Assembly (NCBI GenBank): GCA_025055795.1
Contig: JANWVV010000031.1
Span: forward strand, 1-55,677
Source: Gemmataceae bacterium
GTDB taxonomy: Bacteria > Planctomycetota > Planctomycetia > Gemmatales > Gemmataceae
Reading direction: 5' to 3'
DNA length: 55,677 bases
The notes under the pieces were generated by a model. It did not search any database and was not told the origin of the DNA. It worked only from the letters and a program-made list of their open reading frames with translations. Positions 17,274-26,041 of the stretch are shown piece after piece. Positions within the stretch are counted from its first letter, which is position 1; the number at the start of each line of letters is the position of its first letter. Position numbers and translations under genes: made by a program.

Positions 17274-17848
17274 GGCTGGCCCTCCGCAGGCAGCATCCCG
17301 TGCGCGGGTGTGTTAGTGTCGACCAGGCCACTGGCCCGCAGATAATCAAGCACCTCCAGACGGGCCCGATGCAACCAGGTCTTGATGGTTCCTACTGGCC
17401 GTTGCAACGTCAGGGCTATTTGCTCATACGTCTGCCCCTGTTCGTGAAACAACAGGAACACCTGACGGTACTCCGCCCGCAGGCGGCTCAGAGTCTGCTG
17501 CAAAACGGTCTGCAGTTCACGCGTCTCGTCCTGGGGGCGCGGATCGGCTCGCTCTGCCAGGAAATCGGCCAGTTGTGGCTGATGCACCCGGCGACGCAGC
17601 CAGGTCCGGCACCGATTGACGGCAATCCCTACCAGCCAGGGACGGAACGGCCGACGACCATCCCAGCGATGGAGACTGCGAAAGACCCGCAGAAATACCT
17701 CCTGCGTCACGTCTTCCGCATCGTGCGGGCACCCCAGCAACCGGCGACACAAGCGGTACACTATGCCCTGGTAACAGCTGACCAGTTCCCCGCAGGCGGC
17801 CGGGTCACCCCGCAAACATCGATAAATCAACTGCCCTTCGCTACTCAT
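17270..17848 (-). CDS. ECF RNA polymerase sigma factor
   Basis: 192 residues from the ATG at 17848. In-frame GTG codons at 17851 and 17860 are alternatives; GAAGGGA at 17868-17862 is better placed for 17851 or 17848. Region 2 is visible as HDAEDVTQEVFLRVFRSL and RPWLVGIAVNRCRTWLRRR. Region 4 has the helix-turn-helix QTYEQIALTLQRPVGTIKTW. No region 3 or 1 is present, so it is the compact extracytoplasmic-function type. It is coupled to the anti-sigma gene downstream. Such systems usually activate their own promoter; the upstream sequence has a possible -35-like TGAAACTT on the minus strand (about 17901-17894), but this is weak. Confidence 0.93.
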   Translation of the reverse strand: MSSEGQLIYRCLRGDPAACGELVSCYQGIVYRLCRRLLGCPHDAEDVTQEVFLRVFRSLHRWDGRRPFRPWLVGIAVNRCRTWLRRRVHQPQLADFLAERADPRPQDETRELQTVLQQTLSRLRAEYRQVFLLFHEQGQTYEQIALTLQRPVGTIKTWLHRARLEVLDYLRASGLVDTNTPAHGMLPAEGQP

Positions 17849-18295
17849 CACACCGTGCACATCCCTTCACGCTATACCTGTCCACTCCCCCCGAAGTTTC
17901 ACAACTGCACGCCCAACGCTGTCATAATCAAGCAGGGCTTTGCCTTCAGCAGGTATTTCTTTGACGCTTCCGCTTTCTTGCCCTCATTACCCGTTTTGCC
18001 CGTGAGTTACCGACCAGTATACTTGTGCTTCTAGCCTCGTGTCACCATGAGTTCGGCAACAGATGTTGTACAAAGCGACCATCCACCCTAACTGTCGCAG
18101 TTACGCGATGAATCGGAACCGCATAATGAGGGCTACAACAATGAGGAAATGAGGACGAGAACTAGCGGTACCCGTCAACTATGTCAACTACTCTGAGGGG
18201 TGGTGTCGCAACTTGCGTGAATCTGGCGGAGGGTATAACATTCAGAAGGAAGGTTACCAACTCTACGATAGTGGGCTAGATGCTGAGGTGGATTA
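17849..18295. promoter_or_regulatory. Divergent intergenic region
   Basis: About 450 bases between the sigma gene (minus) and the FHA-GAF-PP2C gene (plus), so it should hold promoters in both directions. No small gene or clear operator is seen. Confidence 0.35.
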
Positions 18296-20053
18296 GTGCC
18301 CATGCCGATGCTTGTGTTGCTGAAGTCGCCCGATGGCCCCGCCCCCCGCCGTCAAATCCCCTTGACAGGCGAGCCCCAGACCATCGGCCGGGACGCCGAA
18401 CGGTGCCAGATCGTTATCCCCCACGCTTCGGTCAGCCGGGAACACGCCCGCATCACTCAAGAAAACGGCATTTACTACATCGAGGATCTGAATAGCCGCA
18501 ACCACACATTTGTCAACAGTCGTCAGATCACGGAGCGAACGCGGCTGAATCCCGATGACCGTATCCGCATTTGCGACTATTTGTTTGTTTTTCAGGTGGA
18601 AAAAGAGACGCAAGTCCGCCCCAGGCCTTTAACTAGTGATTGGCGCAAGGGGGCCAGTGCTGAGGTCGATGATGAAGGTGGTCAGGAGACTGCCACCACG
18701 ATCGAAGCCAGCGGTAATCAGGATAGTGTCCGTCACTTTCTGCAGGCCGCCCCCTCCGAGCGATTGCGGGCATTACTGGACATCAGTCGCTCACTTTCGT
18801 CGACACTAGAGTTAGAACCGCTGCTCCGCCAGGTAACCGACGTACTGTTCCAGGTGTTCCGTCAGGCCGACCGTTGCTTCGTTCTGCTGATGGAAGAAAA
18901 CCGTCTGGTACCAAAGGTAGTCAAGACCCGGCGGGCCAGCGACGAAACTCCACGCTACAGCCGCACGGTAGTGCGTCGGGCCTTCGAATCGGGCCAGTCC
19001 TTCCTGACCGAAGATGCCTCCATGGACGCGTCTCTGGGCGGAGCCGTCAGTATCGCCGAGTTGCGTATCCGCTCGGCCATGTGCGTACCGATGATTGGTG
19101 CTGATGGTCAACCCATCGGCGCCATCCAGATCGATACTCTGGACCGGGGCCGCAAATTCACTCAGGACGATCTGCATCTGCTGACCATTGTGGGCAACAT
19201 GGCCGGAGTAGCCATCCAGAAAGCGTTCTTCTACGAGCAAAGTCTTAAACGCCAGCGGGAAGAAAAAGAGATCGAACTAGCTCGTAAAGTCCAGATCGGT
19301 CTGCTGCCGCAGAAGCTGCCCGCCATTCCCGGTTACGACTTTTATGCCTACTACAACCCCGCCCGCATGATCGGCGGCGATTACTACGACTTCATCCCTC
19401 TGCCCGATGGGCGGCTGGCCATTGTCCTGGGCGACGTAGCGGGCAAAGGGGTACCCGCCGCACTGCTGGTGGCCAAACTCAGCTCGGAAGTGCGCTACCA
19501 TCTTTTGACCACGGCAGACCCAGCCCTGGCCGTTACGAGCCTGAATAACCACCTGATCCAAGCAGGTCTGCAGGATCGCTTCGTAACCCTGGCCGTGCTG
19601 GTATTGGAGCCCAACACCCATCAACTGACGGTAGTCAACGCGGGTCACCTCAAGCCGAAATGGGCCCGGGCTGGCCAATATGAACTTGTTGATCTAGGCC
19701 AGCCGGAAAACCAAGGCGTACCTTTGGGCATCGTTCCTGATTTCCCCTACGCAGCCGACAAGTACCAACTGGACGTGGGCGACACCATTACGCTGTTTAC
19801 GGATGGCGTAACGGATGCCTTGGATGCAGAAGGCGAATTTTTTGGCATGGGGCGAGTCGATTACATCCTGCGTCCAGAGCCTGACGATCCCCCCTCCAGC
19901 CTGACCGCTTCCTATCGTGGTCAGCGTCTGGTGGAAGCTGTCCACAACCACGCCCACGGCCACCCCCAAAATGACGACATCGCCGTGGTTTGTTTCGGTC
20001 GGCTACCCCCAGGAGCTGCGCCCTCTACTGGTTCACCAGTCTACATGATCTGA
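18296..20053 (+). CDS. FHA-GAF-PP2C (SpoIIE/RsbU-type) signalling phosphatase
   Basis: 585 residues, starting with GTG behind GAGGTGG; the ATG at 18302 is also possible. The N-terminal FHA domain (about 5-100) keeps GR at 31-32, SxxH at 47-50 and an LNSRN turn, so it should bind phosphothreonine peptides. A GAF domain (about 150-310) follows with AMCVPMIGADGQPIGAIQID. A short coiled segment leads to the PP2C/SpoIIE catalytic domain with GGDYYDF (about 361-367), GDVAGKG, NAGH, FTDGVTDAL (about 500) and NDDIAVV, all of the metal-binding aspartates being present. Such proteins dephosphorylate anti-anti-sigma factors or other Ser/Thr phosphoproteins. No anti-anti-sigma gene is adjacent. clpS follows 53 bases later on the same strand. 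Confidence 0.93.
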   Translation: MPMPMLVLLKSPDGPAPRRQIPLTGEPQTIGRDAERCQIVIPHASVSREHARITQENGIYYIEDLNSRNHTFVNSRQITERTRLNPDDRIRICDYLFVFQVEKETQVRPRPLTSDWRKGASAEVDDEGGQETATTIEASGNQDSVRHFLQAAPSERLRALLDISRSLSSTLELEPLLRQVTDVLFQVFRQADRCFVLLMEENRLVPKVVKTRRASDETPRYSRTVVRRAFESGQSFLTEDASMDASLGGAVSIAELRIRSAMCVPMIGADGQPIGAIQIDTLDRGRKFTQDDLHLLTIVGNMAGVAIQKAFFYEQSLKRQREEKEIELARKVQIGLLPQKLPAIPGYDFYAYYNPARMIGGDYYDFIPLPDGRLAIVLGDVAGKGVPAALLVAKLSSEVRYHLLTTADPALAVTSLNNHLIQAGLQDRFVTLAVLVLEPNTHQLTVVNAGHLKPKWARAGQYELVDLGQPENQGVPLGIVPDFPYAADKYQLDVGDTITLFTDGVTDALDAEGEFFGMGRVDYILRPEPDDPPSSLTASYRGQRLVEAVHNHAHGHPQNDDIAVVCFGRLPPGAAPSTGSPVYMI

Positions 20054-20106
20054 CCCTGTTGGGGAGCTTGAGCCCCCAGGAAACCGTTCGGGAGGTACGG
20101 TTTGTT

Positions 20107-20430
20107 ATGAGCACGTTCACCCTACCAGATACCGAAACGGATACCCAGCAGCGCACACGTCGGCAGCCGCCTTACCACGTCATTCTTCTTAATGATGATG
20201 ACCATACGTATGAATACGTCATCGTCATGCTCAAAGACCTTTTTGGCTACCCCGTCGAAAAGGGGTATCAACTAGCTAAAGAGGTGGACACTCGCGGCCG
20301 GGCCATCGTTTGTACCACCACCTTGGAGCGGGCTGAATTGAAACGGGACCAGATCCATGCCTACGGCCCCGATCCACGCATCCCTCGTTGCAAAGGTTCC
20401 ATGCAGGCCATCATTGAACCGGCGGAATGA
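20107..20430 (+). CDS. clpS: ClpS adaptor of the ClpAP protease
   Basis: 107 residues from the ATG at 20107, with GGGAGG upstream. After a disordered, polar N-terminal 20 residues comes PPYHVILLNDDDHTYEYVI, the ClpS core start with its Asn-Asp pair. The body continues to ERAELKRDQIHAYG. ClpS hands N-degron substrates to ClpA(C)P. In E. coli ClpS the N-terminal amino group is held by Asn34, Asp35 and His66; here the position equivalent to His66 (VHTEGR) reads VDTRGR, an Asp. I recall similar sequences in other planctomycetes, so it may be a lineage trait. It is probably co-transcribed with the upstream phosphatase. Confidence 0.9.
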   Translation: MSTFTLPDTETDTQQRTRRQPPYHVILLNDDDHTYEYVIVMLKDLFGYPVEKGYQLAKEVDTRGRAIVCTTTLERAELKRDQIHAYGPDPRIPRCKGSMQAIIEPAE

Positions 20431-20791
20431 ATGAGGAATTGAACCGTCACAATAAATTTGCCTTTACCGCCCTTCCTCTGGCTGCGAGTATGCCAGACAT
20501 CTCATCGAGTTATTACTAAATGCAAAAACAAATGTTGAACCCGATCAGTTACAGCAATCATCATCCACAAAACATCAAGAAATAACTCTGCACCCCAAAT
20601 AAGATTCTACACTACTGCGGCGGGCTGCAATCAGAAGGTCTCCACTCACTGAATTCATCAGTTTCCATGAATCTATTAAATTAATGTGCCAGTAGCATCG
20701 TCCTTACCGATAGCAAGTTCATTTTAGACTCGACGGGGGTGGTTATCTTGACCGCGGCGACTGCGGTCTCTAGATCAACAACTGATGGATG
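20431..20791. other. Gene-free stretch before the nuo leader
   Basis: About 360 AT-richer bases between clpS and the leader hairpins of the nuo operon. No gene or terminator for clpS is evident. The nuo promoter is likely here, but no convincing boxes were chosen. Confidence 0.4.
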
Positions 20792-20818
20792 CCTCGACAC
20801 GCGTCGAGGTCCTTTTTT
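20792..20818 (+). terminator. Terminator-like hairpin in the nuo leader
   Basis: CCTCGAC (20792-20798) pairs with GTCGAGG (20803-20809) around ACGC. It is followed by TCCTTTTTT, a good intrinsic-terminator layout on the plus strand. It lies 46 bases before the nuoA start and 360 bases after clpS. It either ends transcripts coming from upstream or acts as an attenuator in the nuo leader. Confidence 0.6.
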
Positions 20819-20825
20819 GCCCCAG

Positions 20826-20845
20826 TTTGTGAAAAGCTTCACAAA
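20826..20845. promoter_or_regulatory. Second hairpin in the nuo leader
   Basis: TTTGTGAA (20826-20833) and TTCACAAA (20838-20845) form a perfect eight-pair stem with loop AAGC, 18 bases before the nuoA ATG. TGTGA/TCACA half-sites also resemble a CRP/FNR-family binding site (TGTGA-N6-TCACA has the same spacing of six). It may be a protein operator rather than an RNA hairpin. Confidence 0.45.
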
Positions 20846-20863
20846 GGCAGCCCTGCAACCGCA

Positions 20864-21319
20864 ATGGCAAACAGCGGCGTCATGATGCTTCCGGTGCAAA
20901 CACCTGCGGGCCTGGAACCAGCCTTTGAGCTGTCCGCGTACTATCCGATTCTGATATACGCCGCGGTAGTGTTGCTGTTTGCGGTAGGCACCCTGATTAT
21001 GTCCCATGCATTACCGCTGAAGCCCCGTAAGCCGACGCGGGTCAAGCTGATGCCTTATGAATCCGGGATGGACCCGGTCGGAACAGCCCGACTGCAGTTC
21101 GACGTCAAGTTCGCCCTCGTAGCTATCATGTTCCTGATCTTCGACGTGGAACTGCTGTTTCTTTACCCTTGGGCGGTCATCGCCTTTGGTGCGGACAGTT
21201 CCGAGGCCTGGCGTACCGCCTTAGGCGGAACGGCGTTCTGGACAGTGGTGGTTTTTCTAGCTGTGCTGGCCCTGGCCTATTACTACGAATGGCGTAAGGG
21301 GACCTTCACATGGCGCTGA
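20864..21319 (+). CDS. nuoA: NADH-quinone oxidoreductase subunit A
   Basis: 151 residues from the ATG at 20864; the ATG pair at 20882 is an alternative and neither has a strong ribosome-binding site. Three membrane helices are visible (about 24-48, 81-103, 115-138). The family signature [10 protein letters not shown] and the following [18 protein letters not shown] are intact. NuoA is a membrane-arm subunit next to the quinone-binding region of complex I. It is the first gene of the operon and overlaps nuoB by ten bases. Confidence 0.95.
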   Translation: MANSGVMMLPVQTPAGLEPAFELSAYYPILIYAAVVLLFAVGTLIMSHALPLKPRKPTRVKLMPYESGMDPVGTARLQFDVKFALVAIMFLIFDVELLFLYPWAVIAFGADSSEAWRTALGGTAFWTVVVFLAVLALAYYYEWRKGTFTWR

Positions 21320-21909
21320 GTGCTTTGCTGCCGGACGTATTGGTAACCCGCCTGGACTACCTGGCCAGTCTGCTACGCAAGCACAGTTTGTGGCCGATGC
21401 CCTTTGCCACCGCTTGTTGCGGCATCGAGCTGATGGCTACGGCCAGTAGTCGCTACGACATTGCTCGTTTTGGCAGCGAGGCGATGCGGTTTTCACCCCG
21501 CCAATGCGATGTGATGATCGTCGCCGGCCGGGTGGTCATGAAAATGGTGCCGGTCATGCAACGGATCTGGCAACAGATGCCCGAACCCAAATGGTGCATC
21601 AGTATGGGGGCGTGTGCTTGCTCTGGTGGCGTTTTTGACACCTACGCCACGGTGCAGGGGATCGACCGCTTCCTGCCGGTAGACGTTTACATCCCCGGCT
21701 GCCCCCCCCGTCCTGAACAACTGATCCGAGCCATCCTGGACTTGCAGGAAAAAATCCAGAAAACCGGCACGATAGACGGACGGGAATTTGTCCACCGCCA
21801 GGGATACGAAGGCCCCACGGCCTTGGCCCGGGAACTCACCCCCGACAAGCTTATCGTAGCCCCAGGCGACTACCAGACCGCCACCCGTAAGCGGGTACCA
21901 CTGAACTGA
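21310..21909 (+). CDS. nuoB: NADH-quinone oxidoreductase subunit B
   Basis: 199 residues. It ligates the terminal cluster N2: Cys36 and Cys37 in TACCG, Cys102 in GACACSGG and Cys131 in IPGCPPRPE are all present. It passes electrons to quinone at the NuoB/D interface. The C-terminal ~40 residues after the GC-PRP motif form an extension typical of many bacterial NuoB. It starts inside nuoA, indicating coupled translation. Confidence 0.97.
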   Translation: MALSALLPDVLVTRLDYLASLLRKHSLWPMPFATACCGIELMATASSRYDIARFGSEAMRFSPRQCDVMIVAGRVVMKMVPVMQRIWQQMPEPKWCISMGACACSGGVFDTYATVQGIDRFLPVDVYIPGCPPRPEQLIRAILDLQEKIQKTGTIDGREFVHRQGYEGPTALARELTPDKLIVAPGDYQTATRKRVPLN

Positions 21910-22004
21910 GCCACGATACCCCGCGGGCCAGCAGTGTTCCCCGGCACCGCGACACCGGCCAGACTGCCCAGCGCACCCTGCCCGTTACTTCAGGAGTAAC
22001 CACC

Positions 22005-22511
22005 GTGGCTGTTGATCTGGAAGCTTTGCGTCACCGCTTCGGCGAGGTGTTTACCATCGAGCAGTTCCGGGACAACCGGCGTCTGATCCTGCCGGCTGCC
22101 CATGCGGCACAGACTCTCCTTCCCCTGCTGCAATGCCTCAAACAAGAGTACGGCTTCGACATGCTGGCGGAACTGGGTGGGATCGACTACCTGGGCTATC
22201 CCAACGCCACGGACCGCTATGCCGTCGTCTACGGTCTGACCAACACCCAGACCGGCGAACGGTTGTTTGTCAAGGCGTATGCGAACGATCCTCAGCCCGA
22301 GCTGCCCTCGGTAACCTCGCTGTGGCGGGGGGCCAACTGGATGGAACGCGAAGTGTACGACATGTACGGTGTCCGCTTTCGGGGCCACCCAGATCTCCGG
22401 CGGATCCTGATGCCAGCCGACTTTCAAGATTTCCCATTGCGTAAAGACTACCCGCTGCGCGGCTACGGGGAGCGGCACAATTTCCTCCCCTTGACCCGCG
22501 CTGAAAGCTAG
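22005..22511 (+). CDS. nuoC: NADH-quinone oxidoreductase subunit C
   Basis: 168 residues starting with GTG after AGGAG. It is a separate NuoC rather than a NuoCD fusion. It contains the family motif WMEREVYDMYGVRFRGHPDL and ends with a DFPLRKDYPLRGYGER stretch. It is a peripheral-arm structural subunit contacting NuoD and NuoB. Confidence 0.96.
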   Translation: MAVDLEALRHRFGEVFTIEQFRDNRRLILPAAHAAQTLLPLLQCLKQEYGFDMLAELGGIDYLGYPNATDRYAVVYGLTNTQTGERLFVKAYANDPQPELPSVTSLWRGANWMEREVYDMYGVRFRGHPDLRRILMPADFQDFPLRKDYPLRGYGERHNFLPLTRAES

Positions 22512-22604
22512 CCGGTTTGGCCTAGCCAACTGCTCCGGCAACGGGCACTCCCTTATCCGCCCACTTACCCCTGCGAATAACCACAACTGTCAGGACAAAC
22601 AACC

Positions 22605-23837
22605 ATGCCTCTGACCGCCGTTGCAGCTACCGAAGAAGATCTAGCCGGTGCCGACCGCGAGTACCTCTACACCCTCAATTTCGGACCGCAACACCCGGCC
22701 ACCCACACCACGCTCCGCCTGATCCTGACCCTGGATGGCGAAACCGTGGTCAAGGCGGTACCGGACATCGGTTACCTGCACTCCGGCTTCGAAAAACTCG
22801 GGGAAGACCTCGATTACAACCAGTATGTGACAATTGTTGACCGGATGAATTACATTTCACCAGTGGCCAACGAGATCGCCTGGCATCACACAGTGGAAAA
22901 GTTGCTGGGCATCGAGATTACACCACGGTGCAAATACATCCGCACCATCCTGGCGGAGCTAGCCCGTATTTCGGATCACCTGTTGTGCATCGGGGCAGCG
23001 GCCCTCGACCTGGGAGCACTCACGGCCTTTTTGTATGCCTTCAATCAGCGGGAAGCTGTGTACAACATCATTGAAACTGCCAGCGGCCAGCGTTTCCATC
23101 CCAGCTTCACGCGTGTCGGCGGGCTGGCGGCCGACGTCGGCGACGAATGGATTGCCCTGGTCCGCCAGTTTGTCCGTCAGTTCCCCAAGGCCCATGCCGA
23201 TATCTGCCGCCTGCTCAACCGCAACCGTATCTTTCTGGACCGGACTCGCGGCATCGGCGTTCTTACCAAAGAAGATGCGATCAACTATAGCTGTTCGGGG
23301 CCAGTCGCCCGGGCCTCCGGCGTGGTCCGCGACCTGCGCAAAGACGAACCGTACCTGGCCTATCCCGAACTGAATGATGCCTTCAAGGTCGTTTGCGCCC
23401 GCGAAGGCGATTGCTATGCTCGTTATCTGGTGCGAATGGAGGAGATGATTGAATCGCTGCACATTGTCGAGGCCGCCATTGAGAATCTGCCCAGTGGACC
23501 TGTCAACGTCGACGTCAATGAAAAGCTGACCATTCCGGACAAAACGGCCGTCTACCGCAGCATTGAGGGACTGATCCAGCATTTTGAGCTGTTCATGTGG
23601 AACCGTCGCTGGCAGACACCGGTCAATGAAGTGTACGGTGCTCAGGAAACGGCCAACGGCGAATTGGGCTTTTATGTTGTCGCGGACGGCACCGGTCGGG
23701 CCTGGCGCGCCCGGACCCGCCCACCTTCGTTCATCCACTTTGCCGTGTTCCCCCACCTGATCGAAGGCCACCTGATCTCCGACGTGCCGGCTGTGCTGGG
23801 CAGTCTGAACATCATTGCTGCAGAACTGGATCGTTAA
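22605..23837 (+). CDS. nuoD: NADH-quinone oxidoreductase subunit D
   Basis: 410 residues, starting behind AGGA. It contains the 49-kDa-type signature NFGPQHPATHTTLRL and the closing SDVPAVLGSLNIIAAELDR. The quinone pocket is formed with NuoB. The nickel-binding cysteines of related hydrogenases are absent, as expected for complex I. A ~20-residue acidic N-terminus precedes the core. Confidence 0.97.
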   Translation: MPLTAVAATEEDLAGADREYLYTLNFGPQHPATHTTLRLILTLDGETVVKAVPDIGYLHSGFEKLGEDLDYNQYVTIVDRMNYISPVANEIAWHHTVEKLLGIEITPRCKYIRTILAELARISDHLLCIGAAALDLGALTAFLYAFNQREAVYNIIETASGQRFHPSFTRVGGLAADVGDEWIALVRQFVRQFPKAHADICRLLNRNRIFLDRTRGIGVLTKEDAINYSCSGPVARASGVVRDLRKDEPYLAYPELNDAFKVVCAREGDCYARYLVRMEEMIESLHIVEAAIENLPSGPVNVDVNEKLTIPDKTAVYRSIEGLIQHFELFMWNRRWQTPVNEVYGAQETANGELGFYVVADGTGRAWRARTRPPSFIHFAVFPHLIEGHLISDVPAVLGSLNIIAAELDR

Positions 23838-23916
23838 CGGTCATGCAACTACCCCCTGGGCCCACGCTATACCTGACACTGAACGAGGGCATTGGCCCGA
23901 TTCGAGGAATTCAGTC

Positions 23917-24399
23917 ATGCCGGTGCTGACCCCGGAATTGCGTGAGCAGATCCTGGCATACGTTCCCCGCTACCCTAGCAAGCGGGCCGTAACATTGCCC
24001 GCGCTACACCTGGTGCACGATACCCTGCGCACCGTTTCCCACGAAGCCATCGTCGAGATAGCTGAGCTGCTGGAGCTCCAGCCGGCCGAAGTGTACGACA
24101 CGATGACCTTCTATGAATTTTTCAAAGGGGAAGGGGAACGCCTCGGGCAAACCCGCCTGTGGATCTGCCGCGGCCTGGCGTGCATGCTTCGCGGGGCCTA
24201 TGAATTGCTCGAACAAGCCCAGCAACGTTTGGGCATCCGATGCGGCCAGACTACCCCCGACGGCAAAATCACTCTCGAATTTGCCGAGTGCATCGGGGCC
24301 TGCGACGGGGCTCCCGCTTGCCTACGCAATGACGTGCACGTCATGAACCTGACCCCGGAAAAACTGGACCAGTTGCTGACCGAACTACGTTGCCTCTGA
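23917..24399 (+). CDS. nuoE: NADH-quinone oxidoreductase subunit E
   Basis: 160 residues; the ATG at 23917 follows GAGGAA at seven bases. It is a thioredoxin-like [2Fe-2S] protein with Cys84 and Cys89 (CRGLAC) and Cys125 and Cys129 (CIGAC), the ligands of cluster N1a. It forms the NADH-input module with NuoF and NuoG. The N-terminal helical domain contains the MTFYEFF segment. Confidence 0.96.
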   Translation: MPVLTPELREQILAYVPRYPSKRAVTLPALHLVHDTLRTVSHEAIVEIAELLELQPAEVYDTMTFYEFFKGEGERLGQTRLWICRGLACMLRGAYELLEQAQQRLGIRCGQTTPDGKITLEFAECIGACDGAPACLRNDVHVMNLTPEKLDQLLTELRCL

Positions 24400-24588
24400 G
24401 CCAGATCACCGCTGAACCATGCCATCGCCGCGACTGCGGGCCCAGGTCAGTGGCAGCATACAGACGCAACTGGCAAAAACGATGCGAAGGCAAAGAAAAT
24501 ACGCGGATTAAATTTCTCCGTAGCATCCGTCTGCCAATCCGCTGGACCGGTACACTAACTGCAGGAAGAGTAGCATCAGGACGGTACC

Positions 24589-25953
24589 ATGAGTTACGAA
24601 CCCGTACTACTGGCCCGTATCGATAAGCCGAATAGTCAACGGCTGGAAGGCTACCGTCAGGATGGCGGCTACGAGGCGTTCGCTCGTGTGCTGCGAGAGC
24701 TCAAACCGGAAGAGGTGGTAGCCCGGGTGAAGGAGTCAGGGCTTCGCGGCCGCGGCGGCGCCGGCTTTCCCACCGGCGTCAAGTGGACTTTTGTACCCAA
24801 AGGGCATCCTGGCCCGATTTACCTGGCCGTCAATGCCGATGAATCAGAACCATGCACCTACAATAACCGCATCCTGATGGAAAAGGACCCTCATCAGGTC
24901 CTGGAAGGCGTGCTGATCAGTAGTTATGCCATTCAGGCCCGCGTCGCCTATTTTTACATCCGCTATGAATACGGTGAGGCCTACCGCACGTTGCAGGCGG
25001 CCATTGACGAGCTCTATCAGGCCGGGCTGCTGGGCCGTAACATTCTTAACAGCGGTTTTGATCTGGACGTAGTACTGCATCGGGGTGCGGGAGCGTACAT
25101 TTGCGGCGAGGAAACAGGCCTGATTGAGTCGCTGGAGGGCAAACGAGCCTGGCCCCGTATCAAGCCGCCGTTTCCAGCCGTGGAGGGGGCCTTCCGCAAA
25201 CCCACCATTGTTAACAACGTCGAGACACTGGCCTGCGTTACGCAGATACTCCGACGAGGCGTCGAGTGGTTCCGCTCGCTCGGCGTACCGCCAGACCCGA
25301 AAAACCCCCGGGACTTGGGCAGCTTCGGGCCAAAACTGTACACACTGGCCGGCCACGTTAATGAGCCCAAATGCGTGGAGCTACCCCTGGGCGTTACCGT
25401 ACGCGAGTTGGTGGAAAAACATGGGGGCGGCGTCTGGAAAGGTCGCAAAGCCAAAGCGGTTAACCCTGGTGGCATTTCCATGGGGTTTCTACGCTGCGAC
25501 CTGCCCCTGAAAAATGCCGAAGGAACGGAATACGACATCCCCCTCGACTTCAACGGCCCTTTGCGGGCCGGCTGCCTGGGCCTGGGCACCGCCGCCGTCA
25601 CCGTCATCGATGACCAGACCAGCATGATCGACGTCGTCCACAACGTCTGTCAGTTTTTCAGTCACGAAAGCTGTGGCCAATGCACCCCCTGTAGGGAAGG
25701 CACCGGCTGGATGCTCAAGATTATGGAGCGGTTCCGCCACGGCCGCGGCCGCCGGGAAGACCTGGACATCCTCCTGGATGTGGCTGAACGGATCGGGATC
25801 ATACCCGGAACGACCATCTGCGGTCTGGCCGACGGAGCCGGCTGGCCGGTCAAAACCGCTATCCGTAAGTTCCGCGAGGAATTCGAACAAGCCATCCGCG
25901 ACGCAACGGTCAGCCGATATGTCCGTACTCTGGAGACAGTCGCTGCCCACTGA
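24589..25953 (+). CDS. nuoF: NADH-quinone oxidoreductase subunit F
   Basis: 454 residues. NADH/FMN binding is shown by GLRGRGGAGFPTG (51-63) and NADESEPCT (82-90), and the segment GAGAYICGEET is intact. Cluster N3 ligands are in ESCGQCTPCREG (about 360-371) with a further Cys in TTICGLADG near 410. It oxidises NADH at the tip of complex I. A 190-base gap after nuoE carries a ribosome-binding site but no gene. Downstream, two lipoprotein genes intervene before nuoG. Confidence 0.97.
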   Translation: MSYEPVLLARIDKPNSQRLEGYRQDGGYEAFARVLRELKPEEVVARVKESGLRGRGGAGFPTGVKWTFVPKGHPGPIYLAVNADESEPCTYNNRILMEKDPHQVLEGVLISSYAIQARVAYFYIRYEYGEAYRTLQAAIDELYQAGLLGRNILNSGFDLDVVLHRGAGAYICGEETGLIESLEGKRAWPRIKPPFPAVEGAFRKPTIVNNVETLACVTQILRRGVEWFRSLGVPPDPKNPRDLGSFGPKLYTLAGHVNEPKCVELPLGVTVRELVEKHGGGVWKGRKAKAVNPGGISMGFLRCDLPLKNAEGTEYDIPLDFNGPLRAGCLGLGTAAVTVIDDQTSMIDVVHNVCQFFSHESCGQCTPCREGTGWMLKIMERFRHGRGRREDLDILLDVAERIGIIPGTTICGLADGAGWPVKTAIRKFREEFEQAIRDATVSRYVRTLETVAAH

Positions 25954-26041
25954 GATAATACAATCCGGACCCACTCAGGAGACAAAACGGCCATTGCTAC
26001 GCAGGTACAAAAGACAGTAGCAAGATCACAGGAGGGGGGCC

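Noticed and set aside
17009..18034. A 341-codon open frame on the plus strand
   Set aside because: It runs opposite the sigma/anti-sigma genes, which have clear domains. The translation is rich in Pro/Gln/Arg with no motif, so it is a mirror frame.
22959..23771. A 270-codon open frame on the minus strand
   Set aside because: It is antisense to nuoD and is a by-product of its codon pattern.
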